From the NCBI RefSeq assembly GCF_965229915.1, contig NZ_CBDDJZ010000001.1:372001-436000 (forward strand): a stretch of 64,000 nt of DNA. Reading direction: 5' to 3'. Under the pieces are notes generated by a model that saw nothing but the letters and a program-made list of their open reading frames with translations, had not been told where the DNA came from and did no database searches. Shown piece after piece: positions 1-8,019 of this stretch. A program made the translations under genes and the position numbers. How positions within the stretch are numbered: the stretch's first letter is position 1; each line of letters begins with the position of its first letter. The stretch comes from Marinoscillum sp965229915 (GTDB lineage: Bacteria; Bacteroidota; Bacteroidia; Cytophagales; Cyclobacteriaceae).

Positions 1-1071
1 AGGAAGCTTCATCTCAGTAACTGATTTGCCATTGATACTTAAAAGCTCTGCATCCACCTGGATACCCGCCATTTCAGCCGGGCTGCCTTCAAATACACGG
101 TGAATCATCACAGCAGTCATTCCTTTGCCGTACTGAAGATTCATTCCACTGGCATTGACTGGATAAGGCTTATCGAAATTGGCATTTGGCTCCAAATAGA
201 CCATTTCAGAAGAATAGTCGTAGGTGATATTGAAATGCTTTAATACGCCGTTTCCTATTATTCCGGCAGTCTTCTTATTGTGCTGGATGCCGTGTTGTGC
301 CTGACTAATACCAATTGGTAACTGCTCAATATCAAAAGAACCAATGCTAAGGCTCTGAATTCTCCCTTCATAGTGCATGGTTTCTTCGTCCCCAAGACCC
401 GCTACAGGGTATGAGTAATGCTCACCTGTTTTTGCTATCACATCATGCTTAGACGCAAATGGAGTGTTGAAATCAAGCGTTGTACCTGCACCCGTATTTA
501 GAAAAAATGCATCGGTGTAAGTTTCTCCATTGTTTAAGGTCACAGAAGCCTCAATGGTAGGAATGTAATTGACAAGTTTGAACTTAAACCCTTCTACATA
601 TCCTTCATTTTTGTAACCCTGCTGAGCGTACAACTTAATCTTCATATCAGAATAGTCCACTTTTACTACGTAGTTCTTCAGTAAATCATACCCGATAATG
701 CCGTCAATATTTCTACCGATGGTGCGCTCCAGATGACTAAGATCAGTGGTGTAAAGTTCTATTTCCTCCAATTTCACGTTATTGATCTCAATCTTATTGT
801 GTTCTATTAAAGCACCACTTATGGTTCCCTGGGCACTGGTTTTGCTCGATTGGTGATCTGTTTTCAAGTTGAGCTTTTTAGCCACGTCCAAATCCAATAC
901 AGCAAGTCCATCACCGGTATCCAAGATGAAATCTACTGGCTCTGAATCATCCACTGATACAGATACAAAAATATGATCGCCATACAGTTCAAATTCTGTC
1001 TCCGTGATCAACTCCTGAGCCGACAAATTAAAAGCGGCTGTAATTAGGGCAAACGATAAGATTTTTTTCAT
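1..1071 (-). CDS. Retropepsin-like aspartyl protease with PDZ domain, C-terminus cut by window edge
   Basis: The frame opens at the ATG at 1071 and stays open to base 1, so 357 codons are seen and the end lies outside the window. Residues 1-18 form a signal peptide ending in SA-Q, so the product is exported. The first catalytic loop is DTG at residues 51-53 (FILDTGDG). A second retropepsin-like half follows, but its loop near residue 192 reads NTG (FLNTGAG) instead of DTG. The last ~50 visible residues (SPAEMAG, then LLSINGKSV) look like a PDZ domain. Bacteroidota carry many such secreted aspartyl-protease/PDZ proteins of unknown substrate. Whether it is proteolytic is uncertain because of the Asn in the second loop. 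It is divergent from the purine phosphorylase gene. Confidence 0.85.
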   Translation of the reverse strand, partial: MKKILSFALITAAFNLSAQELITETEFELYGDHIFVSVSVDDSEPVDFILDTGDGLAVLDLDVAKKLNLKTDHQSSKTSAQGTISGALIEHNKIEINNVKLEEIELYTTDLSHLERTIGRNIDGIIGYDLLKNYVVKVDYSDMKIKLYAQQGYKNEGYVEGFKFKLVNYIPTIEASVTLNNGETYTDAFFLNTGAGTTLDFNTPFASKHDVIAKTGEHYSYPVAGLGDEETMHYEGRIQSLSIGSFDIEQLPIGISQAQHGIQHNKKTAGIIGNGVLKHFNITYDYSSEMVYLEPNANFDKPYPVNASGMNLQYGKGMTAVMIHRVFEGSPAEMAGIQVDAELLSINGKSVTEMKLP

Positions 1072-1176
1072 TGTAATAGGTCAGAATTTTGATGGTTCAA
1101 TTTAAAGACAGAATTTATTCTTTGCTACAAAAGTCATTAATTTCCCGTTTCATACTCACTGAAAAAACAAACATCC

Positions 1177-1989
1177 ATGATTGATCAGGTCAAAGAAACT
1201 GTCAAATACCTTGAGAACAGAGGTTTTAATCATCCAGATCTAGGGATTATCCTGGGCACCGGATTAAGTGCACTCACTAACCACATTGAGATCCTGGAGG
1301 AAATCTCCTATGAAGATATCCCCAATTTTCCCATAGCCACAGTTGAATTCCATAAAGGTAAACTGATCTATGGCAAACTAGAAGGGAAATCAATTGTGGC
1401 CATGAGTGGACGTTTTCACTTTTATGAAGGATATACGATGCAAGAAGTGGTATTTCCGGTACGGGTGATGAAATACCTGGGTATCAAAAAGCTGCTGATC
1501 AGCAATGCCGCTGGTAATATGAACCTCAACTGGAAGAAAGGGGAACTCATGCTCATTGACGATCACATCAACCTACAACCAGACAATCCTCTGAGGGGGA
1601 AGAATACAGGCACCTTTGGACCAATATTCACAGACATGAGTCAGCCATATGACGCGGAAATGAATGCCCTGATGGAACAAGTAGCTGCAAAAGACCAGAT
1701 ACCTCTCAACAAAGGAGTGTATGTGGCAGTAGCGGGACCAAACCTGGAAACAAGAGCAGAATACAGGTATCTCAGAAATATTGGAGCAGATGTAGTAGGT
1801 ATGTCAACTGTTCCTGAAGTGATTGCTGCCAACCAAATGGGACTACCAGTGAGTGCCGTTTCTGTGCTGACAGACGATTGTGACCCTGACCACTTAGAAC
1901 CAGTCAACATTGATGATATCATAGCTACTGCAGCATCTGCTGAAAAACACCTGGTAGCTCTATTCAAAGAAGTAGTTCAAAACCTATAA
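1177..1989 (+). CDS. punA: Purine nucleoside phosphorylase (trimeric, family 2)
   Basis: The 270-residue protein matches the length of trimeric purine nucleoside phosphorylases, which split inosine or guanosine with phosphate into base and (deoxy)ribose-1-phosphate for purine salvage in the cytoplasm. Visible family motifs: the phosphate loop ILGTGLSAL (residues 25-33), GRFHFYEGY, SNAAGNMN, AGPNLETRAEYR and GADVVGMSTVPEVIAAN (purine-site Glu and Met region). It has no signal peptide. The next gene starts 4 bases after its stop, so the two are probably co-transcribed. A relative such as 5'-methylthioadenosine phosphorylase is less likely given the GMSTVPEVIAAN segment. Confidence 0.93.
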   Translation: MIDQVKETVKYLENRGFNHPDLGIILGTGLSALTNHIEILEEISYEDIPNFPIATVEFHKGKLIYGKLEGKSIVAMSGRFHFYEGYTMQEVVFPVRVMKYLGIKKLLISNAAGNMNLNWKKGELMLIDDHINLQPDNPLRGKNTGTFGPIFTDMSQPYDAEMNALMEQVAAKDQIPLNKGVYVAVAGPNLETRAEYRYLRNIGADVVGMSTVPEVIAANQMGLPVSAVSVLTDDCDPDHLEPVNIDDIIATAASAEKHLVALFKEVVQNL

Positions 1990-1993
1990 CCCC

Positions 1994-2674
1994 ATGCAAA
2001 CAAAAGAAATAAACGGCTACACCCATATTCGGTACGAAGGACAAACATTCCCTAAAGAGGAGATGCTGACCAGGTCCCGGGAATTCTATGAGTTTATGGA
2101 CAAGCGCAGGTCCGTGAGAGAAATCAGCTCCAAACCTGTAGATGAACAAATCATCGAAAACATTATTCAAACGGCCTCTACTGCTCCATCTGGCGCACAC
2201 AAACAACCCTGGACCTTCTGCGCTATATCAAGCTCTTCCATTAAAAGTCAAATCAGAGAAGCCGCAGAAAAAGAAGAGTATGATAGCTATCACGGCAGAA
2301 TGAGCGATCGGTGGCTCAAAGATCTGGAACCCATCGGAACGGACTGGCACAAACCTTTTTTGGAAAAAGCTCCCTGGTTGATTGTCGTTTTTAAAAAAGT
2401 GTACGAGGTGGCAGACGGTGATAAGGCCAACAACTATTATGTGAATGAATCAGTAGGCATAGCCTGTGGCATGCTGATTAGTGCCATCCATCACGCAGGT
2501 CTGGTCACCTTGACCCATACCCCTAGCCCAATGAACTTTCTCTCCAAAATACTGGAGCGTCCGGCGAATGAAAGACCCTTTCTACTTCTGCCCGTGGGGC
2601 ACCCGGAAGTGCCCACCTACGTGCCAGATCTGGAGCGCAAGTCATTAAATGACGTTTCTGTCTTCTTTAAATGA
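1994..2674 (+). CDS. Nitroreductase-fold flavoprotein, iodotyrosine deiodinase-like
   Basis: A 226-residue FMN-binding nitroreductase-fold protein. KRRSVR (37-42) and APSGAHKQPW (64-73) are FMN-binding motifs. The second is typical of the iodotyrosine deiodinase (IYD) branch. The residues that clamp the substrate zwitterion in human IYD (Glu157, Tyr161, Lys182) have equivalents with identical spacing at Glu95, Tyr99 and Lys120, and PVGHP and PDLERKSL near the C-terminus also follow the IYD pattern. IYD enzymes reductively remove iodide or bromide from halotyrosines. Bacterial homologues are known, but their role is unclear. The substrate here is inference; a general nitroreductase or BluB is less likely. 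It follows the purine phosphorylase gene by 4 bases and ends at a strong terminator. Confidence 0.85.
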   Translation: MQTKEINGYTHIRYEGQTFPKEEMLTRSREFYEFMDKRRSVREISSKPVDEQIIENIIQTASTAPSGAHKQPWTFCAISSSSIKSQIREAAEKEEYDSYHGRMSDRWLKDLEPIGTDWHKPFLEKAPWLIVVFKKVYEVADGDKANNYYVNESVGIACGMLISAIHHAGLVTLTHTPSPMNFLSKILERPANERPFLLLPVGHPEVPTYVPDLERKSLNDVSVFFK

Positions 2675-2680
2675 GATCAA

Positions 2681-2716
2681 AAACCTTCGTTTATCGTGAA
2701 TAAACGAAGGTTTTTT
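2681..2716 (+). terminator. Rho-independent terminator after the IYD-like gene
   Basis: A 13-bp perfect stem (AAACCTTCGTTTA at 2681-2693 with TAAACGAAGGTTT at 2701-2713), a 7-base loop and a run of T. It starts 6 bases after the stop codon of the upstream gene. Confidence 0.9.
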
Positions 2717-2751
2717 CATTTTGGCAGTCAGGTAAAGTGATTTGGCAGTCA

Positions 2752-2872
2752 CAATTCATTTTTCTTTTTCAACTTAGCTTCAAGAATTTAAAGAGAAACA
2801 ACGTCCCGTTATCGGGATTCTTGTCTATAGCTGGTTGGAACCCTGGAAAGATAATTTCCAGGGTTTTTTTAT
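2752..2872 (+). ncRNA. Candidate small RNA ending in its own terminator
   Basis: This stretch follows one strong terminator and ends in a second one without any open reading frame between them. It can fold as CAAGAAT (2781-2787) with ATTCTTG (2817-2823), enclosing TCCCG/CGGGA (2804-2808 with 2813-2817). Next comes an 11-bp hairpin AACCCTGGAAA/TTTCCAGGGTT (2839-2865) and seven T. That layout suggests a short independent transcript. No RNA family was recognised and the 5' end is a guess. Two copies of TTTGGCAGTCA (2720-2730 and 2741-2751) lie just upstream, 21 bp apart. The second hairpin could instead be an attenuator for the gene at 2920. Confidence 0.4.
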
Positions 2873-2919
2873 TGGTTAATTCCTATTAATTTCAGGAATC
2901 ACCAAACGCTACTAACCAA

Positions 2920-3537
2920 ATGAAACTGATCACACCCCTGATCTTTCTACTTGCCACTTCGTCTTTTGCACAAATCGAAGGTAACTCACAGAAAATCAAC
3001 CAAAACAACAAACCAAAGTATGTGCTGGAAAATGCCACTATCAACTATGTAATATCTGGAGACGGGACAGGAGATGCCGTACTGCATTTTGATCGAAATG
3101 GCTGGCGAAGCATAGAGAGCAGAAATCTCACCATATCCAGGTATGGAGTAACCAGCACTGAAAAAACCATTGAGCTGATTGACGGAGATTATATCTATAA
3201 AGCAAATATAGACTCCAAAAAAGGCAAGAAATCCATGGATAAGAGCTGGAGCGGCTTATTGAATTACAAGTCAAAAGAAGAAACCCTGGCTGCCATTATG
3301 CAAAGCCGAGGTGCGACCAAATCTGGAGAAGAGTCATTACTCGACAAGACTTGCACCGTCTGGCAGTTTGAATCTGGAACCATCACTGAACTATGGGAAT
3401 GGGAAGGAGTACCCTTGAAAATCGTCAAAAAACTTCCTGGCATCAACTATGAAATAACCGCTCAATCCATCGAAGAACTGGAGGAGATGCCTCAAAACCT
3501 CTATCAAGAACTGGAAATGGTGAGTTGGAGTCAGTAA
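2920..3537 (+). CDS. Secreted protein of unknown function
   Basis: A 205-residue protein with signal peptide MKLITPLIFLLATSSFA-Q. The mature part is predicted beta-rich, with a central repeated pattern of strands and a segment LLDKTCTVWQFESGTITELWEWEGVPLKI. That segment resembles periplasmic proteins of the DUF4412 type that read out a stored state of a lipoprotein or outer-membrane ligand; this resemblance is weak. It stands alone, after the candidate small RNA and convergent with the flavoprotein gene, whose stop codon abuts its own. No function is assigned. Confidence 0.75.
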   Translation: MKLITPLIFLLATSSFAQIEGNSQKINQNNKPKYVLENATINYVISGDGTGDAVLHFDRNGWRSIESRNLTISRYGVTSTEKTIELIDGDYIYKANIDSKKGKKSMDKSWSGLLNYKSKEETLAAIMQSRGATKSGEESLLDKTCTVWQFESGTITELWEWEGVPLKIVKKLPGINYEITAQSIEELEEMPQNLYQELEMVSWSQ

Positions 3538-5022
3538 TTATACTTCTATTAGATCGGCATACTTACCCTTGCTGTAAGTTTTGCAAGTCATGGCATTGCG
3601 CAGTACTGCCGGTTTCAGCATGGACTTACCGAGTAGCATTCGACCGCATTCTTGTATTCCCTCTATAATGGATGGATGTGGATGAATCAATTCCGCAAGT
3701 TCCTTAATACCTCGGTCCATTGATATGAGTAAAGCTACCGCCTGGATAGCGCTCGAAGCATGCTCTCCTACCACACGCATGCCCAGAATCTTCTGCTGGT
3801 CATCATTGGTAACTAAGATCTTGATGAATCCCTGGGTGTTTCGCATGGCTATGGCTCTGGGGATACAGGAGTAATCGATACTCACCACTTTGTAGTCGAG
3901 ATCCTGCTGCTTGGCCTGAATTTCATTCATTCCTACTCCCGCCACCTCAGGCGACAGAAACATGATAGTGGAGATGTTTTCATAGATCAATGGTCGCTCT
4001 GGTTGGCCGAAGATTCGCTCTACAGCAAACCTTCCTTCCAACTCCCCTACATTCACCAGAGAGATATCTGCAGTGATGTCCCCTACAGCGTAGATGTTCT
4101 TAATACTCGTTTGGGTAAGATCATCGATAATGCCTCGGTTATCTACTTTAAGACCCAACGATTCGTCACACAGATTTTGGTAATTAGGCACCCGACCGAC
4201 TGATACAAGAGCCTTCTCCACTCTAAATACTTCTTTAGAGCCATCCGTATATTCCAGTGTGTAGACCACCATACCATCGTCGATTTTCATATCAATCAAC
4301 CTGGAATTACGATGAATCAATACATTTTTTGCTTCAAGATTACGTTCTATTACTCTCACTACATCTTCATCTTCAAAAGGCAGAATACGATCTCCTTTAT
4401 CAATCAGATGGACTTTGGTGTGACCAAAATTGGAAAAGATGGTAGCAAACTCACAACCAATAACTCCAGCACCTACAATCACCATGCTCTTTGGGAAATC
4501 TTCCAACTTATCCAGCCCATCGCTAGTAAACACATGCTCCTCATCGATCGGTATCTCTGGTAATTTGCGTGGAGTACTCCCAGTGGCTAGAATGATGTAA
4601 TCACCTTCTATCGTTGAGGTATCATTCAAACCTGTGATTTGCACTTGATGCTCATTGATCACTTTGGCATTGCCATGAATAAAATCAAAAAGTCCTTCCT
4701 CTATACTCACATTGATGTTGTGCATGTGATGTTCCAGCTGCTGCATACGCTCTTGTACTGCTCTCCGCACTTCTGACTGCACCCGCTGATAGTTGAAGGT
4801 AATGCCGCCAGTATTTAATGCATCACCATGTTTGCGTAGCATAGAAGCCTCTCTGCTAAGTTCCCACCAGGTTTTACTCCAGAGGGCTCCATGATGAATG
4901 CCAGCACCTCCGAGTTGTTTCTTTTCTATTAAGGCTACTTTCTTTTTGAAATCAACGGCACGCATGGCTGCTGCATATCCTGCAGGACCCGCACCGATTA
5001 CGATAACGTCGTATTTTTTCAT
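3538..5022 (-). CDS. Lipoamide-dehydrogenase-like flavoprotein without redox cysteines
   Basis: A 494-residue two-dinucleotide-fold flavoprotein. The FAD motif GAGPAG is at 10-15, a second Rossmann motif (VIVGAGVIGCEFA) precedes the NAD(P) site, AVGDIT is the second FAD motif, and the C-terminal dimerisation domain carries HPHPS in place of the usual HxHP of lipoamide dehydrogenase. In dihydrolipoyl dehydrogenase the active site reads GGTCLNVGCIPSK. Here the aligned segment is GGAGIHHGALWSK (38-50), so both cysteines are gone (Gly41, Ala46). Thiol-disulfide chemistry is therefore not possible in the usual way; a transhydrogenase-like or other NAD(P)H oxidoreductase role is plausible. It is divergent from the TetR gene across 203 bp. 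Confidence 0.8.
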   Translation of the reverse strand: MKKYDVIVIGAGPAGYAAAMRAVDFKKKVALIEKKQLGGAGIHHGALWSKTWWELSREASMLRKHGDALNTGGITFNYQRVQSEVRRAVQERMQQLEHHMHNINVSIEEGLFDFIHGNAKVINEHQVQITGLNDTSTIEGDYIILATGSTPRKLPEIPIDEEHVFTSDGLDKLEDFPKSMVIVGAGVIGCEFATIFSNFGHTKVHLIDKGDRILPFEDEDVVRVIERNLEAKNVLIHRNSRLIDMKIDDGMVVYTLEYTDGSKEVFRVEKALVSVGRVPNYQNLCDESLGLKVDNRGIIDDLTQTSIKNIYAVGDITADISLVNVGELEGRFAVERIFGQPERPLIYENISTIMFLSPEVAGVGMNEIQAKQQDLDYKVVSIDYSCIPRAIAMRNTQGFIKILVTNDDQQKILGMRVVGEHASSAIQAVALLISMDRGIKELAELIHPHPSIIEGIQECGRMLLGKSMLKPAVLRNAMTCKTYSKGKYADLIEV

Positions 5023-5187
5023 GTTTGAGGTCGGTGATAAACACCTTAATCTAGCTAATTGTACAGGTCAAAGCAAATTCCAAGATTTAATTGTGGGATA
5101 CAACGAGCCACAGATCCGAATAAATGCGGAGCGCCCTCTCAGAGTACTGGCATAAAGGAGTGGATATAAAGTAATTTCAATATAATT

Positions 5188-5203
5188 TTAACCATTTGGT
5201 TAA
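5188..5203. promoter_or_regulatory. Putative TetR operator O1 upstream of the regulator gene
   Basis: A perfect palindrome TTAACCATTTGGTTAA, 22 bases before the start codon of the TetR-family gene. It shares the pattern TTAACC-N4-GGTTAA with a second site at 5846-5861. TetR dimers bind such inverted repeats, so autoregulation is likely (inference). Confidence 0.6.
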
Positions 5204-5225
5204 TTTTTTATAAATTGCTTTCAGA

Positions 5226-5828
5226 ATGAGTGAAGAATCCACAGAAAAGAAAATCAAAGAAGCGGCGAGAATCCAGTTTATCAAGAAAGGAATGACTGGC
5301 GCACGCATGCAGGAGATTGCCGATCAGGCAGGTATCAACAAAGCGCTTCTTCATTATTACTATAAGAGCAAGGAGCAATTATTCTACTCCATATTTGATG
5401 ATGTCATCCAGGACATGCTGCCACGACTGGTAGCCATTCTCAACAGTGAGCTACCACTCGAAGTAAAAGTCTACCAGCTTACGGACAAATACATTGAGTT
5501 CTTATCCGATCGACCAGAAATGCCTTTATTCGTCCTAAATGAGCTTCAAAGACACCCAGAAGAACTCATTCAGAGACTACACTTGCAGAAAGGGATCGAT
5601 CTTTCAGTGATCAAAGATCAACTGAAAACAGAAGCAGAAAAAGGAACGATTCGGGAGATCTCCGTGGAAATGTTCTTGTTAAACATGATCAGCTTACTCG
5701 TATTCCCTTTTGCTGCCAAGAGTTTATTCCAGGCAGTTGCCCAGGTTAATGAAAATCAGTTCTCACAATTCATGGAGGCAAGAAAAACAGAAGTACCTAA
5801 ATACATAATGAATGCTTTAAGACCCTAA
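5226..5828 (+). CDS. TetR/AcrR-family transcriptional regulator of the efflux operon
   Basis: A 200-residue protein with an N-terminal TetR helix-turn-helix at about residues 8-55 (FIKKGMTGARMQEIADQAGINKALLHYYYKSKEQL split over the helices) and a helical ligand-binding C-terminal half. It is the first gene of a run of seven with gaps of 11 bases or overlaps. The arrangement recalls E. coli CecR (YbiH), a TetR repressor next to ybhGFSR. A palindrome sits in its own promoter region and a second copy in the start of the next gene, so it probably represses its own operon until an exported compound binds it. The ligand is unknown. Confidence 0.9.
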   Translation: MSEESTEKKIKEAARIQFIKKGMTGARMQEIADQAGINKALLHYYYKSKEQLFYSIFDDVIQDMLPRLVAILNSELPLEVKVYQLTDKYIEFLSDRPEMPLFVLNELQRHPEELIQRLHLQKGIDLSVIKDQLKTEAEKGTIREISVEMFLLNMISLLVFPFAAKSLFQAVAQVNENQFSQFMEARKTEVPKYIMNALRP

Positions 5829-5839
5829 AAAAATTTGCC

Positions 5840-7123
5840 ATGAAATTAACCAAAAGGTTAAACTATACACTTGTTGTTTCAGTATTGCTTGCATACACGG
5901 TAGATAGTGGTGCGCAATCACTGGATTTGCAGGAATGCTACCGAAAGGCAGAAAACCTAAGTCCTATCAAACAACAAGAGGTATACATCCAATCCATTCA
6001 GGAGCTGAACGATGAGATCGCGACCAATCGCTACCTACCAGACGTCTCTGTCAAAGGGTCTGCCACTTATCAATCGGATGTATTTCAGCTACCATTTGAA
6101 CTCCCCAGCACTCCCACTCCTGAAATACCTAAGGATCAATATCAGTTAACACTCAACCTCACGCAGAACATCTACAGTGGTGGAGCAATCAAAGCGGCAC
6201 AAGAAATCCAACAAGCAGTATCCGCTGTAAAGAGTAGTGAACTGTCGGTATCACTGTACCAAATCAGGTCAGTGATCAATGAACTCTATTTCGGCATTCT
6301 ATCCTTACAAAATGCAGAAAGCATCTATCGAGAAGTACTAAAAGAGCTCAGTAATCGAGAGCGTTCTATTCAGTCAGCAGTTAACAATGGCGTATTGCTT
6401 CCCACAGCTAACCATCAGATCAAAAAGGAACAATTGAAAACCCAACAGGCATTAAATGCTGCGGTATTACGAAAACAAGCCTTACTTAAAGTCTTGAGTG
6501 ACTGGATTGGCGAACCACTTTCAGTAGCCGATCAACTCTCTTTGCCGGATTTCGCCAAAGCTCCAGAAAATGAAATTCACAGACCAGAACTTGACGTTTT
6601 CACCAACAAAAGCAATCAAATAGCTGCTTCAAAAAATCAAGTAAAAAGCCAATTGCGACCTAAAATTATGGCTTTTGCCAATGTAGGATACGGCAGTCCA
6701 AATGCCCTCAATTTCTTTGAAACCAGTTGGTCTTCTTATTACATGATTGGTGGTCGAGTGGAATGGAAAGTTTGGGACTGGACATCTTCTAACAAACAGC
6801 AACAGGTTCTGCGGCTCAATGAAGAGATCGTCCAGTCTGAAATGGAAAATTTTACCAGAAACGTCAGAAATGAACTGATTAAACAGCAGACTGAAGTAGA
6901 TATACTACAACAAGCGATCATCACCGATGAGGAACTGCTCACGCTTCAAGAAGAAATAACCTCAACAGCTAGTGCTCAATTGGATCAGGGGACCATCACT
7001 GCCATAGAATACCTAACCGAACGCAACAACCTGACCCAAAACCAACTGAAGTTAGCTCAGGATCAAATCAATCTGGCCAAAGCACAAGTAGAACAACTCA
7101 CCATATCAGGAAATATGCCATGA
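5840..7123 (+). CDS. TolC-family outer-membrane efflux protein
   Basis: A 427-residue protein with a signal peptide (cleavage near SGA-Q at 26) and the two-repeat, long-helix plan of TolC outer-membrane channels. Strand pairs sit near YQLTLNLTQNIYSGG and YYMIGGRVEWKVWD, and the rest is helical coiled coil. It would form the outer-membrane exit duct for the transporter encoded downstream. Its stop codon overlaps the start of the HlyD gene (ATGA). Codons 3-8 contain the palindrome TTAACCAAAAGGTTAA, so the coding sequence doubles as a likely operator. Confidence 0.9.
   Translation: MKLTKRLNYTLVVSVLLAYTVDSGAQSLDLQECYRKAENLSPIKQQEVYIQSIQELNDEIATNRYLPDVSVKGSATYQSDVFQLPFELPSTPTPEIPKDQYQLTLNLTQNIYSGGAIKAAQEIQQAVSAVKSSELSVSLYQIRSVINELYFGILSLQNAESIYREVLKELSNRERSIQSAVNNGVLLPTANHQIKKEQLKTQQALNAAVLRKQALLKVLSDWIGEPLSVADQLSLPDFAKAPENEIHRPELDVFTNKSNQIAASKNQVKSQLRPKIMAFANVGYGSPNALNFFETSWSSYYMIGGRVEWKVWDWTSSNKQQQVLRLNEEIVQSEMENFTRNVRNELIKQQTEVDILQQAIITDEELLTLQEEITSTASAQLDQGTITAIEYLTERNNLTQNQLKLAQDQINLAKAQVEQLTISGNMP
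5846..5861. promoter_or_regulatory. Putative TetR operator O2 inside the start of the TolC gene
   Basis: TTAACCAAAAGGTTAA, an inverted repeat with the same half-sites and 4-base spacer as O1 (5188-5203). It spans codons 3-8 of the TolC gene. A repressor here would block elongation or an internal promoter (inference). Confidence 0.55.
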
Positions 7124-8019
7124 AAAAAATCATTTACACTACCCTACTCCTTTCGTTGCTGCTCGGTGGCTGTCAAAATGACGATTCTCCCGCAGACGCT
7201 TTCGGAAACTTTGAAACTACCGAAGTATTCCTGGCGGCTGAAGTGCCTGGAAAAATCCTTCAAATGACTAAGACTGAAGGCCAATCATTCCTTCAAAATG
7301 AGCAACTTGCCAGCATCGACACCAACCAGCTGCATCTGAAAAAACAGCAACTACTAGCCACCATTGATGCGCTCAAGAGTAAACTGCAAAACGTACCGGT
7401 TCAGCTAGAAGTGTTCTATGACCAAAAGAGCAACCTGACCCGAGAGTTGAATCGTGTGAGCCAATTACTGGCTGATAGTGCAGCCACACAGAAACAATAC
7501 GATGACCTCAAAGGTCAGCTGGAGGTAACCAACTCTCAGATAGCCGCTACTGAAAGTCAACTCTCAACAGCCAATAGAGGCTTGTTGGCAGAGATAAAAC
7601 CCTTGCGCTGGCAAATAGCCCAATTAGAAGATCAAATCCAGCGATCACAGGTGAAAGCACCGATATCAGGTATCATATTGGAGCGTTACAAAGAACCTGG
7701 TGAATTGGTCAACCCGGGGCAACCTCTGTACAAAATAGCCAATATGGACCAGCTTGTATTAAGAGCCTATGTTGCCGAGGATCAACTTACTTCATTTCAG
7801 ACAGGAGATCAGGTGACCGTACGTGCGGACAAAGGTGCTCAGCTGCAAGATTATAAAGGAACAATCCAATGGATCTCCCCGAAAGCGGAATTCACTCCTA
7901 AAATCATACAAACCAAAGAAGAGCGAGTCAACCTGGTGTATGCTGTGAAAATAGCAGTGGTGAACGATGGGTCGTTAAAGCTGGGAATGCCTGGAGAAGT
8001 GATCTTCACCAAACCATGA
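7120..8019 (+). CDS. HlyD/YbhG-type periplasmic adaptor lipoprotein
   Basis: A 299-residue membrane-fusion protein. The N-terminus has a lipobox (LLGGC, Cys18), so it is anchored as a lipoprotein rather than by a transmembrane helix. Order of domains: lipoyl/biotinyl half (AAEVPGKILQM), long helical hairpin (about residues 65-175), second lipoyl half (VKAPISGIILERYKEPGELVNPGQPLYKIA), then a beta-barrel domain. It joins the inner-membrane ABC transporter to the TolC channel. It overlaps both neighbours by 4 bases, which indicates coupled translation. The closest known arrangement is E. coli YbhG. Confidence 0.9.
   Translation: MKKIIYTTLLLSLLLGGCQNDDSPADAFGNFETTEVFLAAEVPGKILQMTKTEGQSFLQNEQLASIDTNQLHLKKQQLLATIDALKSKLQNVPVQLEVFYDQKSNLTRELNRVSQLLADSAATQKQYDDLKGQLEVTNSQIAATESQLSTANRGLLAEIKPLRWQIAQLEDQIQRSQVKAPISGIILERYKEPGELVNPGQPLYKIANMDQLVLRAYVAEDQLTSFQTGDQVTVRADKGAQLQDYKGTIQWISPKAEFTPKIIQTKEERVNLVYAVKIAVVNDGSLKLGMPGEVIFTKP

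Noticed and set aside
1994..2674. BluB or a general nitroreductase
   Set aside because: The substrate-lid residues Glu-x3-Tyr-x20-Lys and APSGAH fit iodotyrosine deiodinase better.
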